A stretch of DNA of 64,000 bases from Ignavibacteria bacterium (GTDB taxonomy: Bacteria > Bacteroidota > Ignavibacteria > Ignavibacteriales > Ignavibacteriaceae): contig JAUYAB010000041.1 of the NCBI GenBank assembly GCA_030693705.1, forward strand, positions 184,949 through 248,948. Reading direction: 5' to 3'. The translations under genes and the position numbers were made by a program. The notes below the pieces were generated by a model that did no database searches, was not told the DNA's origin, and was given only the letters and a program-made list of their open reading frames with translations. Of the stretch, positions 37,135 to 46,633 are shown one piece after another (position 1 is the stretch's first letter; each line of letters opens with the position of its first letter).

Positions 37135-38328
37135 ATGAACGCAAGTATCAAATTATTAATAGCCGCCAATGTTTTAGTGTTTACCCTTTTGGGATGCGGC
37201 GGTAAAGAAGAAACGAAAAAAGAGGAAACTAATAAAGAACATAGTGAAATTGTAAAGCTTACTGCTGAATCAATAAAACAAATAAAATTGGAAACCGAAA
37301 CGGTAACATTTCAGCCATTTACCGGATATCTAACAATTCCGGCAAAGGTAATCACTAATCAGGATAACGAAGCGCAGATCGGTTCTCTTGTTCAAGGAAG
37401 AGTGCATAAAGTATTTGTTAGGGTTGGAGATTTTGTAAAAGCCGGACAAATATTGATGACGGTTGAAGGACTGGACGTTGGACAGATTAAAGCCGGTTTT
37501 TTAATAGCAAAGGCGGCGCTCGATTATACAAAATCAAACTATGAAAGACAGAAAAAATTATTTGATGAGAAAATTGGATCGCAAAAAACTTTATTAGAAA
37601 GCCAATCTGAATATGATAAAGCGCTTGCAGAATACAAAGCTGAAGATAAAAAAATACATTCTGTTGGTCTTAGTGATGAAGACGTAACCGATGGAAAGAT
37701 GAGTGATGAACATACTTCAGGCACACTGCCAATCAAATCATCAATCAGCGGTGTTGTGGTTGAAAGGAATGTTGTTATCGGGCAGTTAGTTGATGCAACA
37801 ACTAATGCCTTCAAAGTGATTAATACAAATACGGTGTGGATTGACGGACAAATCTACGAAAAGGATATAATTAAATTAAGTCAGTCGACTAATGCATTAT
37901 TCACTACAACCACTTACCGGAACGAGAAATTCAACGGAAGAATAATATATGTTGGTCAAACCGTTGATGAGCAGACGAGAACGATTACCGTACGCGGTGA
38001 GTTTGGCAACTCGAATAGTAAATTGAAACCGCAAATGTTTGGTGAACTAAAGATTCCGGTGGGCACAAATGTAAAAGCAATTATGATCCCCGAGGAATCA
38101 GTGGTTAAAGAAACCGGGCAAGGATATGTGTTTGTTCAAACAAGCGATATAACCACGCCTGGCGGCGGGCAGGCTTTTGAAAAGAGAATGGTTATTACCG
38201 GGATTTCGGTTGATAACCGGATTGAAATTAAGGAAGGATTGAGAGAAGGTGAAAAAGTTGCTTCGAAAGGTGTGTTTTATTTGAAAAGTGAACTAAAGAA
38301 AGAAGAAATTGCGGGAGATGAACACTAA
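37135..38328 (+). CDS. RND periplasmic adaptor, lipoprotein (CusB/CzcB type)
   Basis: The 397-aa protein starts with a lipoprotein signal (LLGCGGKEE, lipid Cys at residue ~21) and a charged Lys/Glu spacer. It has the membrane-fusion-protein plan: barrel-sandwich halves (QIGSLVQGRVHKVFVRVGDFVKAGQILMTVEG; PIKSSISGVVVERNVVIGQLVD), a helical hairpin (ALDYTKSNYERQKKLFDEK) and beta-barrel with GRIIYVGQTVDEQTRTITVR. It bridges the inner-membrane pump and TolC-like channel. It begins directly after the channel gene and overlaps the pump gene by 1 base (TAATG). Confidence 0.9.
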   Translation: MNASIKLLIAANVLVFTLLGCGGKEETKKEETNKEHSEIVKLTAESIKQIKLETETVTFQPFTGYLTIPAKVITNQDNEAQIGSLVQGRVHKVFVRVGDFVKAGQILMTVEGLDVGQIKAGFLIAKAALDYTKSNYERQKKLFDEKIGSQKTLLESQSEYDKALAEYKAEDKKIHSVGLSDEDVTDGKMSDEHTSGTLPIKSSISGVVVERNVVIGQLVDATTNAFKVINTNTVWIDGQIYEKDIIKLSQSTNALFTTTTYRNEKFNGRIIYVGQTVDEQTRTITVRGEFGNSNSKLKPQMFGELKIPVGTNVKAIMIPEESVVKETGQGYVFVQTSDITTPGGGQAFEKRMVITGISVDNRIEIKEGLREGEKVASKGVFYLKSELKKEEIAGDEH

Positions 38329-41300
38329 TGTTGGAAAAAATAATTTCATATACGCTGAAGCAGAAAGGAATGATAATATTTCTTTCGCTGTTGATAGTTG
38401 CGTTCGGATTGTATTCATATCTGACACTGTCGATTGATGCGTTCCCTGATGTAACAAACATTCAGGTAGAAATAGTAAGCCACGCGGATGGACTTTCCGC
38501 AATAGAGATTGAACGGAATGTAACTTACCCGATTGAAATGGCAATGCGCGGATTGCCGGATGTTGAACAAATGCGTTCGGTAACTAAGTTCGGACTTTCA
38601 ATAGTAACAATAGTATTTAAAGATGATGTTGATATTTATTTTGCACGCCAGTTGGTTTTTGAGCGATTGGGTGAAGCCAAAGAAAGTGTTCCCAAAGGCG
38701 TTGAAGTAGCCATGGGACCAATAGCTACGGCAATGGGGGAAATATATCAATACACACTTGAAGGAAAGATGCCGGGCGATTCACTTGCAAAGATCGCTTA
38801 CTTAACAAACTTGAGAACTATCCAAGAGTGGATTATTACTCCGCAGTTAAAAAGTGTTGCCGGTGTAAATGAAATAAATTCTTTCGGCGGTTACTTCAAA
38901 CAGTATCAAGTAATTGTATCGCCGGAGAAATTACTGAAGTATGCTGTAACGGCAGACGAAGTATATTCTGCAATCGAGAACAATAACCAAAATGTTGGCG
39001 GAAATATTCTTGAAAGAAATTCCGATCAATATATCGTTCGCGGAGTTGGTTTGATTAAAAACATTAGCGATATAGAAAATATTGTGCTGAAATCCCATGA
39101 AGGAACACCGACTTATATAAAAGACGTTGCTGAAGTGCAGATTGGCGAAGCCGTACGAATGGGCGCCTCGATGATTAACGGGAAAGATGAATCAGTTGGC
39201 GGAATTGTAATGATGCTGCGCGGCGAAAACAGCCGTGATGTTGTTAAACGAGTTGAAGAAAAAGTTATAGAAATAAATGAGAATAATATCCTTCCGGATG
39301 GAATTAAAATGGTTCCTTATTATGACAGAAGCGATATTGTTAATGCAAGCGTTAATACAGTGAACAAAGCTTTGATTGAAGGAGCGATTCTTGTCCTAAT
39401 AATCTTGTATTTGTTGTTAAGAAGTTTTAGGGGAGCTGCTGTTGTGTTGATTGCTTTACCTCTTTCACTACTTGTTACATTTGTTGTTATGAAGCTTGTA
39501 GGACTCAGTGCAAACCTAATGTCTCTCGGCGGACTTGCGATCTCAATTGGAATGATAATAGACGCAACGATTATCCAGGTTGAAAATGTTCAGAGGCATC
39601 TGAGCGAAAATGGAAATGAACATCCTAAGTTATTAACTGTTCTTAAAGCAGTGCTGGAAGTTAGAAAGCCGAGCATTTTCGGTGAGTTAATCATCGCAAT
39701 TACATTCATCCCAATTCTTTCGCTAGAAGGAATTGAAGGAAAGATGTTCGGTCCGCTTGCCAAGACAGTTGCCATTGCTCTGCTCTCTTCATTGTTCCTT
39801 TCAATTTTTGTTATACCGGTTCTCTGTTCAATGTTCTTGAAGTCGCAGCCGGAAAAAGAAAGTATAATAATGAAGTACGCAACGAAAATTTATCTGCCGC
39901 TTTTAGAATACGTAATGAAGAAAAAAATAATGATCTTAAGCGTAGCGGGAGTTTTCCTGGTAGCCGCTTTGTTGCTCTTTACCAGATTAGGAACGGAGTT
40001 TATTCCAACAATGGATGAAGGCGCGTTTGATATGGACATTGCTTTGCTTCCCGGTGTATCTTTATCGAAAGCAATGGAAGTAAACCAGCTTGCCGCACAG
40101 AAGATGAAAGAGTTTGATGAATTGGGCATTATTGTTTCACGTACCGGACAAACCGGTGTTGCAATGGATACGAGAGGTGTGGATAAAACAGGTTACGTTG
40201 GAATATTAAAGCCAAAGAGTGAATGGAAACGTGATATCACAAGGGAAGAATTGACAAATGAAATGCGTGAATCTTTAGAAACGATACCGGGAATTGGATT
40301 TGGATTCAGTCAACCGATACAATGCAGAATTGATGAACTTGTAGCCGGAACAAAAGCACAATTGATTCTTAAACTTTTTGGCGATGATATAGATGTGCTA
40401 AAAAGTAAAGCGGATGAAATTGCAAAGGTTCTTTCTGCCGTTGAAGGCGGGACCGATTTGATGACAGAAAAGGTTTCCGGTCAGCCATATCTAACGATCA
40501 ATATTGACCGTTCAAAAATTGCACGGTATGGATTAAACATCAGTGATGTTCAGAATGTAATTGAAATTGCAGTTGCCGGAAAATCTGCTTCTAAATTTTA
40601 TGAAGAGAATAGGAATTTTGATATAACTGTCCGTCTGCCGGAAGAGAAAAGAAATTCCATTGAAGCCATTGAAAATATATTAGTCCCTACAAGAACGGGA
40701 ATGAACATTCCGCTTGCACAATTGGCTGATGTAACTATGATTGAAGGACCGGTACAGATTAGCCGTCAAGATGGAATCCGAAGAATAGGCATCGAGATGA
40801 ATATAAGCGGAAGAGATATTGGTAGTTTTGTTGCAGAAGCAAAACAAAGAATAAAAGAGAGTGTTCAACTTCCGGCTGGTTATTATTTAACGTGGGGAGG
40901 ACAATTCGAAAATCAGCAGAGAGCGATGAACAAACTGATGATAATTGGACCAATAGCAATCGGGTTAATTCTTCTTCTTTTATTCGTTACTTTCAGATCT
41001 GTCCGCCTGGCGCTGTTGGTAATTTCCAATCTACCGTTTGCTTTAATTGGTGGAATTTTCTCGCTCTACATTTCCGGATTATATTTATCCGTTCCGGCTT
41101 CTGTTGGTTTTATTGTTCTCTTTGGCGTTGCTGTTTTAAACGGTGTTGTTTTGGTATCGCAAATTTCGCAATTGCGTGAAGAAGGAATGGAATTGCAAGA
41201 AGCCATTAGGAAAGGAAGTATTAATAGGTTACGCCCAGTGCTGATGACCGCATCAATAGCTATCTTTAGTTTGATGCCCATGTTGTTTGCCAGCGGAGCC

Positions 41301-41441
41301 GGTTCGGAAATTCAAAAACCGCTTGCAATTGTTGTTGTTGGAGGATTGATCACTTCAACTCTTTTAACGCTTCTGCTCATCCCGTCCGTTTATAGTTGGT
41401 TTGAAAAGAGAACGGTTGAAGAGGAAAGTGCAAACCTATAA
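38328..41441 (+). CDS. Heavy-metal efflux RND pump (CusA/CzcA family)
   Basis: The 1037-aa inner-membrane proton antiporter has 12 membrane segments and two large periplasmic loops. AFPDVTNIQVEI and GGLAISIGMIIDATIIQVEN mark the HME subfamily. TM4 has the later Asp and Glu of the relay, but Ala-Ile-Ser where CzcA has the first Asp, as in CusA. The CusA methionine triad is not clearly conserved (DEGAFDMD; RIDELVAG is CzcA-like), so the metal cannot be named. It is the last gene of the operon; start overlaps the adaptor stop by 1 base. Confidence 0.93.
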   Translation: MLEKIISYTLKQKGMIIFLSLLIVAFGLYSYLTLSIDAFPDVTNIQVEIVSHADGLSAIEIERNVTYPIEMAMRGLPDVEQMRSVTKFGLSIVTIVFKDDVDIYFARQLVFERLGEAKESVPKGVEVAMGPIATAMGEIYQYTLEGKMPGDSLAKIAYLTNLRTIQEWIITPQLKSVAGVNEINSFGGYFKQYQVIVSPEKLLKYAVTADEVYSAIENNNQNVGGNILERNSDQYIVRGVGLIKNISDIENIVLKSHEGTPTYIKDVAEVQIGEAVRMGASMINGKDESVGGIVMMLRGENSRDVVKRVEEKVIEINENNILPDGIKMVPYYDRSDIVNASVNTVNKALIEGAILVLIILYLLLRSFRGAAVVLIALPLSLLVTFVVMKLVGLSANLMSLGGLAISIGMIIDATIIQVENVQRHLSENGNEHPKLLTVLKAVLEVRKPSIFGELIIAITFIPILSLEGIEGKMFGPLAKTVAIALLSSLFLSIFVIPVLCSMFLKSQPEKESIIMKYATKIYLPLLEYVMKKKIMILSVAGVFLVAALLLFTRLGTEFIPTMDEGAFDMDIALLPGVSLSKAMEVNQLAAQKMKEFDELGIIVSRTGQTGVAMDTRGVDKTGYVGILKPKSEWKRDITREELTNEMRESLETIPGIGFGFSQPIQCRIDELVAGTKAQLILKLFGDDIDVLKSKADEIAKVLSAVEGGTDLMTEKVSGQPYLTINIDRSKIARYGLNISDVQNVIEIAVAGKSASKFYEENRNFDITVRLPEEKRNSIEAIENILVPTRTGMNIPLAQLADVTMIEGPVQISRQDGIRRIGIEMNISGRDIGSFVAEAKQRIKESVQLPAGYYLTWGGQFENQQRAMNKLMIIGPIAIGLILLLLFVTFRSVRLALLVISNLPFALIGGIFSLYISGLYLSVPASVGFIVLFGVAVLNGVVLVSQISQLREEGMELQEAIRKGSINRLRPVLMTASIAIFSLMPMLFASGAGSEIQKPLAIVVVGGLITSTLLTLLLIPSVYSWFEKRTVEEESANL

Positions 41442-41530
41442 AGGGAATGACGGTCAGCCATTACCTTTAAGCTTTTATACGAATAAAATTCGGAGCGGAT
41501 TTACTGTATACTATTTGCTGGTAATTCCGT

Positions 41531-41605
41531 TTAAAATACGAGCACTTTATCAGATTCAACAGTCCATACTGTTAATTCAGCCATTGTGCTTATTTGTGCG
41601 CCTTC
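41531..41605 (-). pseudogene. 3' remnant of a second dsrE gene
   Basis: Read leftward, the last 24 codons and native stop of a DsrE protein are visible: EGAQISTMAELTVWTVESDK then VLVF. This matches the end of the intact DsrE (EGAQISTMAELTAWAVESDK, VITF). Homology stops abruptly at the Glu codon. DNA identity over ~70 bp is high. It is in the same orientation as the intact gene 3.2 kb away. Confidence 0.8.
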
Positions 41606-41736
41606 ACTTTTCGTTTTTCAATACGCAGTCTAATTGAAGAATTAATTCGTAATTATGTTGAGTTATTTTTAGTAAAGAAAAACTATATTTTCTAGGCATT
41701 ACCTACCATCATAGATATTGCCGATTAAACAGCTTT

Positions 41737-44136
41737 TTATTGACCAAGTTTAATAATTCCATTATCTCCTTCTACTCCTTCATTTTTACTTGGTTGAGAA
41801 GATGTGAAAGCATTTATATTATAAGAAATCCCTATCCAAAATATTCGCGTATCATTTTTGCTCGAATTGTTCAAGTTGAACACTTTGTTTTCTGAGTTAA
41901 CATTCCATTTGCGAGTATTAAATATATCGGATAGTGTTAAACTCAAAACCAGTTTCTTATCAAAGAAATTTCTTTTCGCAGAAATGTCAGCATAATAAAT
42001 TTCTCCTAATTTGAATTGAGGCAATGTAACAGGAGAATTATAAGTTAGGATAAACTGCAACTCAGTCTCTTGTTCAGGTTTGATTATTGTCTTAATATTT
42101 CCCGCCCACGCAAAGCTGCTGGTGCTTAAATCAATCTCATTATATTTCCCACTAGTCTTGGTATAAAAAACTGATAAGCTTGGGCTCATTGAGAACATCT
42201 TATTGATTTTGAATGAAGCATTAAAGTCGCCGCCAATTTTGTTTTGTCTTTCTGCGTTGACGTTTGTTAAAATAAGTTTATCAGGATAAGAGAATAGAGA
42301 GACCTGGGTAATAAAATCTTTAGTGGTGCTAAAAAACAATTTACTACTTAATTGATATTTTTCTTTTATAATGGAATAGTAAAATTCCGCTTTATCGGAC
42401 ACCTCCGGGACCAGATATTTATTTCCCGTTTCGTATGTCATTTGGTCAATGACACTTATAACGGGGTTCAACTGCGGGTAAGTCGGTCTTGTAATTCTGC
42501 GGTTGAGACTTAATCCAGCCTCTTGAAATTTATCAATGGTGTATTTGATCATCAAATAAGGAAAAGGGAAAAAATATTCCTTGTTAAGTTGATAATTTAT
42601 CGACCTTTGAATTAATTCCGAAGTGTTGTACTCTAATCGTATTCCGGTTTTATAAAATAACTGTTTATATAAGCTGTCAGAATACATCAGATAAGTTGAA
42701 TAAATATATTCTTTATGATCCAAGTCATTGCTGAATGTAAGATTTGTCTTCCATTCGTTTGATACTGTGTCCAGATCTTCAAAGTTATACTTAAAACTGT
42801 TCCATCTCGAAAATACTTTTACTCCACTTTCAATTTTGCCGGTTGAAAGAACAGATTTTATATAGTCTATTTGCATGGTTATGTTGGTGGGAGCCCCACC
42901 ACCGGCTGATTTTTGCAGCATTTTATTTTCAATAAAATATTCGGCAGGTCTCGAGCCTTTGCTACGTGAGAAAAATGCATCAAAAGAGATTTCATTCTTA
43001 TTCTTTTCAAATATCTTTTTATAGCTTAATGTGCTTTCAAATATTTTTCTCGAAAAAGTAACTTCATTTCTGCGGTTAAATAAGATTTCCGGCAAAGTGT
43101 CATATACGTTTCTACCTAAAATATTTTGAGAATTAAAAACATCAGGCAATGTCATCTTTAATCCCAACGAAATTACATTGTTGTCCGGTTTGGCTGATAG
43201 TTGTAAGGCGGCAGTTTGAGTTGGAGTTCTCTGTGTCGAGTTAAGTTCCTGCTCAACATAAACGGACTGTGTATGTAATTCTCGCGTAAGATTGCTGTGG
43301 ATATCAGATTTTTCATATTTACCACTGTAATTGAAAAAAACATTCCAAGTACTCTGGCTGTAATTCAAACTTAAACCGCCGTTTAGTCTATTGTAGAAGC
43401 CGTTGTTAAGTGTAATAATTCCATTAAGTCCTTCCTTACTTTGATTCTTCATAACGATATTAATTATTCCTCCAGTACCTTCGGCATCATATTTTGCATC
43501 GGGATTCGTTACTATGTCTATGCTTTCAACACTTGAAGCTGGAATTGAATTGAGCGTTGTAATGGTTGTCGGTCTTCCATCCAGCAGAATTAAAATATTA
43601 CTGTTTCCCCTTAAATAAATACTATTATCAGCATCAATACTTATAGAAGATTGGCTTTTCAAAATATCAGTTATATTTCCCGAAGCAGAAGAAAAGTTTT
43701 GAGCAACGTTTATTTTAGTTTTCTCTATGTTTACTTCTTTTTCGTTCCGTTGACCCGTTATCAATACCGAGTTATAATAAATTAGTGAATTAATCATTAA
43801 TACTGGATCAGTAAGAGTTAATGAAGAATTAGTAATTTCAGCTTGAGTTGTTTTCGTCTTGAAACCTATACAAGAAAATCTAACTACAAACTTACCCGAA
43901 GGGAGATTCTTAATTGAAAACTCTCCATTTGCATTTGTAATTGCACCTGAAACTAATGATGTATCGATTGACTTGTAAACGGCTACCGATGCAAATTCTA
44001 AGGGTTGGGTACTAACTGAATCAATAAGCGATCCAGAAAACGAATAACCGTTTTTTGTTTGGCTTATTGAGTGAATCCATGCATTCAATAACAAAGTTGC
44101 AAAAAGTAAATTAAATAGTTTCAGGTTTATTTTCAT
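41737..44136 (-). CDS. TonB-dependent receptor with carboxypeptidase-regulatory N-domain
   Basis: The 799-aa protein has a signal peptide (~26 residues), then the regulatory-like beta sandwich (residues ~30-110: YSFSGSLIDSVSTQPLEFASVAV, FSIKNLPSGKFVVRFSCIGF). The plug follows (ASGNITDILKSQSSISIDADNSIYLRG, ILILLDGR, ESIDIVTNPDAKYDAEGTGGIINIVMK), then an OMP_b-brl_3 barrel. The plan is the same as the 25667-28099 receptor. It is the last gene of a leftward group after DUF302 and DsrE; a 120-bp gap could hold its own promoter. The substrate is unknown. Confidence 0.9.
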   Translation of the reverse strand: MKINLKLFNLLFATLLLNAWIHSISQTKNGYSFSGSLIDSVSTQPLEFASVAVYKSIDTSLVSGAITNANGEFSIKNLPSGKFVVRFSCIGFKTKTTQAEITNSSLTLTDPVLMINSLIYYNSVLITGQRNEKEVNIEKTKINVAQNFSSASGNITDILKSQSSISIDADNSIYLRGNSNILILLDGRPTTITTLNSIPASSVESIDIVTNPDAKYDAEGTGGIINIVMKNQSKEGLNGIITLNNGFYNRLNGGLSLNYSQSTWNVFFNYSGKYEKSDIHSNLTRELHTQSVYVEQELNSTQRTPTQTAALQLSAKPDNNVISLGLKMTLPDVFNSQNILGRNVYDTLPEILFNRRNEVTFSRKIFESTLSYKKIFEKNKNEISFDAFFSRSKGSRPAEYFIENKMLQKSAGGGAPTNITMQIDYIKSVLSTGKIESGVKVFSRWNSFKYNFEDLDTVSNEWKTNLTFSNDLDHKEYIYSTYLMYSDSLYKQLFYKTGIRLEYNTSELIQRSINYQLNKEYFFPFPYLMIKYTIDKFQEAGLSLNRRITRPTYPQLNPVISVIDQMTYETGNKYLVPEVSDKAEFYYSIIKEKYQLSSKLFFSTTKDFITQVSLFSYPDKLILTNVNAERQNKIGGDFNASFKINKMFSMSPSLSVFYTKTSGKYNEIDLSTSSFAWAGNIKTIIKPEQETELQFILTYNSPVTLPQFKLGEIYYADISAKRNFFDKKLVLSLTLSDIFNTRKWNVNSENKVFNLNNSSKNDTRIFWIGISYNINAFTSSQPSKNEGVEGDNGIIKLGQ

Positions 44137-44257
44137 ATTATCCTTTTGGTAAACAGATCAAATTTGTTGCATGTCGTTTTTGCATTAAAATTTAGACAAC
44201 ATCTTTTATCAGAAGGTTTACTTAATTAATAGCATCTTTCGAGAACAACCGAATTTG

Positions 44258-44710
44258 TTATCTTGATGCTTTGCCGGATAAGGAATTCATCATTGATTTT
44301 AACGTATTGAATAATGTTGTTGCATTGTTATAAAGTTCTTGATTTGAACTTACTGCATTAAGCATTATTTCCATATTCATTGTAGAAATAACTGTTTTAT
44401 CGTCTTGTTCATAAATTGCCAATTTGCAAGGCATGAAAATCGAGAAATCGGGATGATCAGTCAGCATAAGCGATGCAGTTTTTGCCTGGCAAATTTCATA
44501 AATAAAAACTTTTCTTTTAATTGGAAAGCCTTTAGCCTCAACTATTTCGTGATAATTATAAGTGGTAAGTAGCGCAAATTTATAATTGTCACATTCTGTT
44601 TGAACCTTTTTTGCTATTATGTCTATTGGTTGATCGCTTATTACTTTTAAGGTAAACATATCAATCATTTTTTGTGACGGCATAACTGCCCGCATGATTT
44701 TTTGGAACAT
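44258..44710 (-). CDS. DUF302 domain protein
   Basis: I place the start at ATG 44710 because AAAGGAG stands 5 bases upstream; the longer frame from 44752 would overlap dsrE. The 150-aa product ends in the DUF302 core: KVFIYEICQAKTASLMLTDHPDFSIFMPCKLAIYEQDDKTVISTMN, including the conserved P-C-K/R. DUF302 proteins often occur beside sulfur-relay and electron-transfer genes; function unknown. The gap to dsrE is 13 bp, so the two are cotranscribed. Confidence 0.85.
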   Translation of the reverse strand: MFQKIMRAVMPSQKMIDMFTLKVISDQPIDIIAKKVQTECDNYKFALLTTYNYHEIVEAKGFPIKRKVFIYEICQAKTASLMLTDHPDFSIFMPCKLAIYEQDDKTVISTMNMEIMLNAVSSNQELYNNATTLFNTLKSMMNSLSGKASR

Positions 44711-44723
44711 ACTATCTCCTTTA

Positions 44724-45077
44724 TTAAAATGTAATAACTTTATCAGATTCAACTGCCCATGCTGTTAATTCAGCCATTGTGCTTATTTGCGCTCCCTCAA
44801 TCAGGGGAAGATTTTTAATACCGCGTGCATCCGCGCATGTACCGCAAATTTTAACTTGTCCGCCTTTTAATAAAACGGATTTCAACATTCGTTCAATATT
44901 GTAATATCCATTTGCTGTATTTTGATTAGGCAAAGCACAAGTTGCAGCATCAGCCATTAGAAAAATTCTGACTTCATTATCCGGAAAATCTTTCTGTATT
45001 TGCATTGCAAGACGAAATGCATTGTAGGCTTTTTCCGTACCGTAAGGTGCATCATTAATTATTAAAAGATATTTCAT
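44724..45077 (-). CDS. DsrE-family sulfur-relay protein
   Basis: The 117-aa product is a typical DsrE/YchN fold: LLIINDAPYGTEKAYNAFRLA, VRIFLMADAATCALPNQNT, KICGTCADARG and the C-terminal STMAELTAW. Two candidate persulfide-bearing cysteine sites are CALP and CGTC. Family members carry sulfur as a persulfide or act as small oligomeric regulators. It sits between a methyltransferase and DUF302 gene in one leftward group. A truncated copy of its 3' end survives at 41531-41605. Confidence 0.92.
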   Translation of the reverse strand: MKYLLIINDAPYGTEKAYNAFRLAMQIQKDFPDNEVRIFLMADAATCALPNQNTANGYYNIERMLKSVLLKGGQVKICGTCADARGIKNLPLIEGAQISTMAELTAWAVESDKVITF

Positions 45078-45176
45078 TATTAATTCTCCATATTAGTTTT
45101 TCATAAATTAGTAGATTATTTCTGAGTTAAGAAAATTTGTTCAAATTTATTTCAATGATAGTCCATTGGTTGAAGT

Positions 45177-45782
45177 TTAAATTAAGCCCTTCCCTTCGGG
45201 AAGGGTTTGGGATGGGCTTTTCATTCCAATAATGCCGTAATGATATGGCGGTAATTGGATCTCATTTTTTAATATTTCAAAATTTGCTTCAAGTAACCAA
45301 TCAACACATTGAAGAGGTGAAGGACGAATATCCATTGAGGGACCACGAGGTGTAGTTTCTGAATGTATCCAATGAATGACTCCAACTCTACCGCCGGGTT
45401 TAAGCATCCGATAAGCCTCATTTAAAAGAGCAACGGGTTTTTCAGCATGAAGTATATTGAAAAGCATTGCGTAATCAATCGAACAATCCTTCAGCTTCGT
45501 ACCTTCCTTAACAAAATCTTTCAGCATAACTTTTATGTTGGATAAATGTTGTTCTGAAATTCTTTTCTTCAATCGGTCAATCATAGTTGCGTCTATATCA
45601 AACGCATAAAGATTACCTCTGATAATTTTAGCTGCCGGAATTGTGAATGTTCCGTAACCGGAGCCAAATTCAGCCACATCATAAATTTTGTTATCCAATT
45701 GCATTTGAGAAAAAATATATCGAGTATCGAAAAAAGATTCCCAATATGTCTCTTCCGGCATTCCGCTTTCACGTATTTTCAT
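45177..45782 (-). CDS. Class I SAM-dependent methyltransferase
   Basis: The 201-aa product has motif I in VAEFGSGYGTFTIPAA, an acidic residue after it (YAFDID), DYAMLFNILHAEKP (motif II/post II) and MLKPGGRVGVIHW (motif III). It resembles ubiquinone/menaquinone- or arsenite-type methyltransferases, with no cysteines for arsenite, so the substrate is undefined. Its neighbours are DsrE and DUF302 (100 bp downstream), suggesting a redox/sulfur-related setting. A small overlapping frame lies just upstream. Confidence 0.85.
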   Translation of the reverse strand: MKIRESGMPEETYWESFFDTRYIFSQMQLDNKIYDVAEFGSGYGTFTIPAAKIIRGNLYAFDIDATMIDRLKKRISEQHLSNIKVMLKDFVKEGTKLKDCSIDYAMLFNILHAEKPVALLNEAYRMLKPGGRVGVIHWIHSETTPRGPSMDIRPSPLQCVDWLLEANFEILKNEIQLPPYHYGIIGMKSPSQTLPEGKGLI

Positions 45783-45885
45783 ATACTTGCGACTGGGGAT
45801 AAATTATAGTGGCCACGGCGTTAACTACTTCTTGATCATTAAAAAAAATATTGTCTATTTCTTCACGATTGATAAATCTGAACAT
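45769..45885 (-). CDS. Small 38-aa frame overlapping the methyltransferase start
   Basis: MFRFINREEIDNIFFNDQE continues to QVYENT with a TGA that lies 11-13 bases past the methyltransferase ATG. The overlap could couple translation. I do not recognise the peptide; it may be a leader or chance. Confidence 0.3.
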   Translation of the reverse strand: MFRFINREEIDNIFFNDQEVVNAVATIIYPQSQVYENT

Positions 45886-46018
45886 AAAGGCGCTTACATG
45901 GTAAAATCTTGATTCTAATTAACCATGTTTGAAAAACAGATAATTAAAATAAAGAATTACCATTTAAGAATATTAATCCGAAAATGAATGTTGAGCAAAT
46001 CTTATTGTACTATCAATC

Positions 46019-46123
46019 TTATAAAAGATTCACTGTATCCCTCAAATTTTGCCGCTGCAGATGAGCATAGATTTGAGTAGTTGTCAAATTTTCATACCCT
46101 AAAAGCCTTTAACCACATAAAGC
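46019..46123 (-). pseudogene. Decayed C-terminus of a tyrosine recombinase (copy 1)
   Basis: Read leftward: GYENLTTTQIYAHLQRQNLR, then DTVNLL and a stop, the catalytic-tyrosine end of XerC/D-like integrases (IYAH, Y nucleophile). A one-base deletion breaks the preceding VVK..LLG stretch compared with copy 2 at 61900. No upstream integrase is left. About three quarters of bases match copy 2. Confidence 0.75.
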
Positions 46124-46370
46124 GAAACTCCTTCCTGACCAGTTGCGAAGCAATAGAACTCCCCTCATCCAATAGTCCCATTGACACCCTTTCCTCCCCA
46201 TCTATTTTCTTCAATCATCAATTCTCTCGGTCAATAACATCTGTTCTAAATATCTTTATCGATACAAACAGAGAGGTGTCTTTTCGGCTATACATAATCT
46301 GGCAAAGCCGGAATCCCAAAGGAATAATGAATAACGAACAAGGAATGTAGAATATCGAAGGCAAAAACTT

Positions 46371-46551
46371 CATCATTCACTATTCCCCGACTGAGTCGGG
46401 CAGGCTTGTTCAATGTTCGATATTCAATTTTACAAATAATATTTTGCCAACTCTCCGCCGCGGCGGATGAAATACATATTGCATTCACTTCGAAATTCAT
46501 TATTCCCCGACCGAGTCGGGCAAGCTTGTTCAATATTCGATATTTATTTAT
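46371..46551. repeat. Two ~58-bp direct repeats with a CCCGACTGAGTCGGG hairpin, 120 bp apart
   Basis: TATTCCCCGACTGAGTCGGG followed by CAGGCTTGTTCAATGTTCGA is at 46381 and recurs with few changes at 46501. The spacing of exactly 120 bp includes a perfect TCCGCCGCGGCGGA palindrome at 46454-46467. An inverted relative (GAACAAGGAATG...ATATCGAA) sits just left, around 46336-46360. Confidence 0.75.
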
Positions 46552-46633
46552 CGTTAACATGTTAGCGATAGTGATTCTCTAAGAGCCTAATTCATTACCT
46601 GGCAAACCAGACCAATTAATTCTCAGTTGTAGA

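Noticed and set aside
44711..44752. Longer N-terminus for the DUF302 protein
   Set aside because: A strong AAAGGAG lies just before ATG 44710, and the longer form overlaps dsrE.
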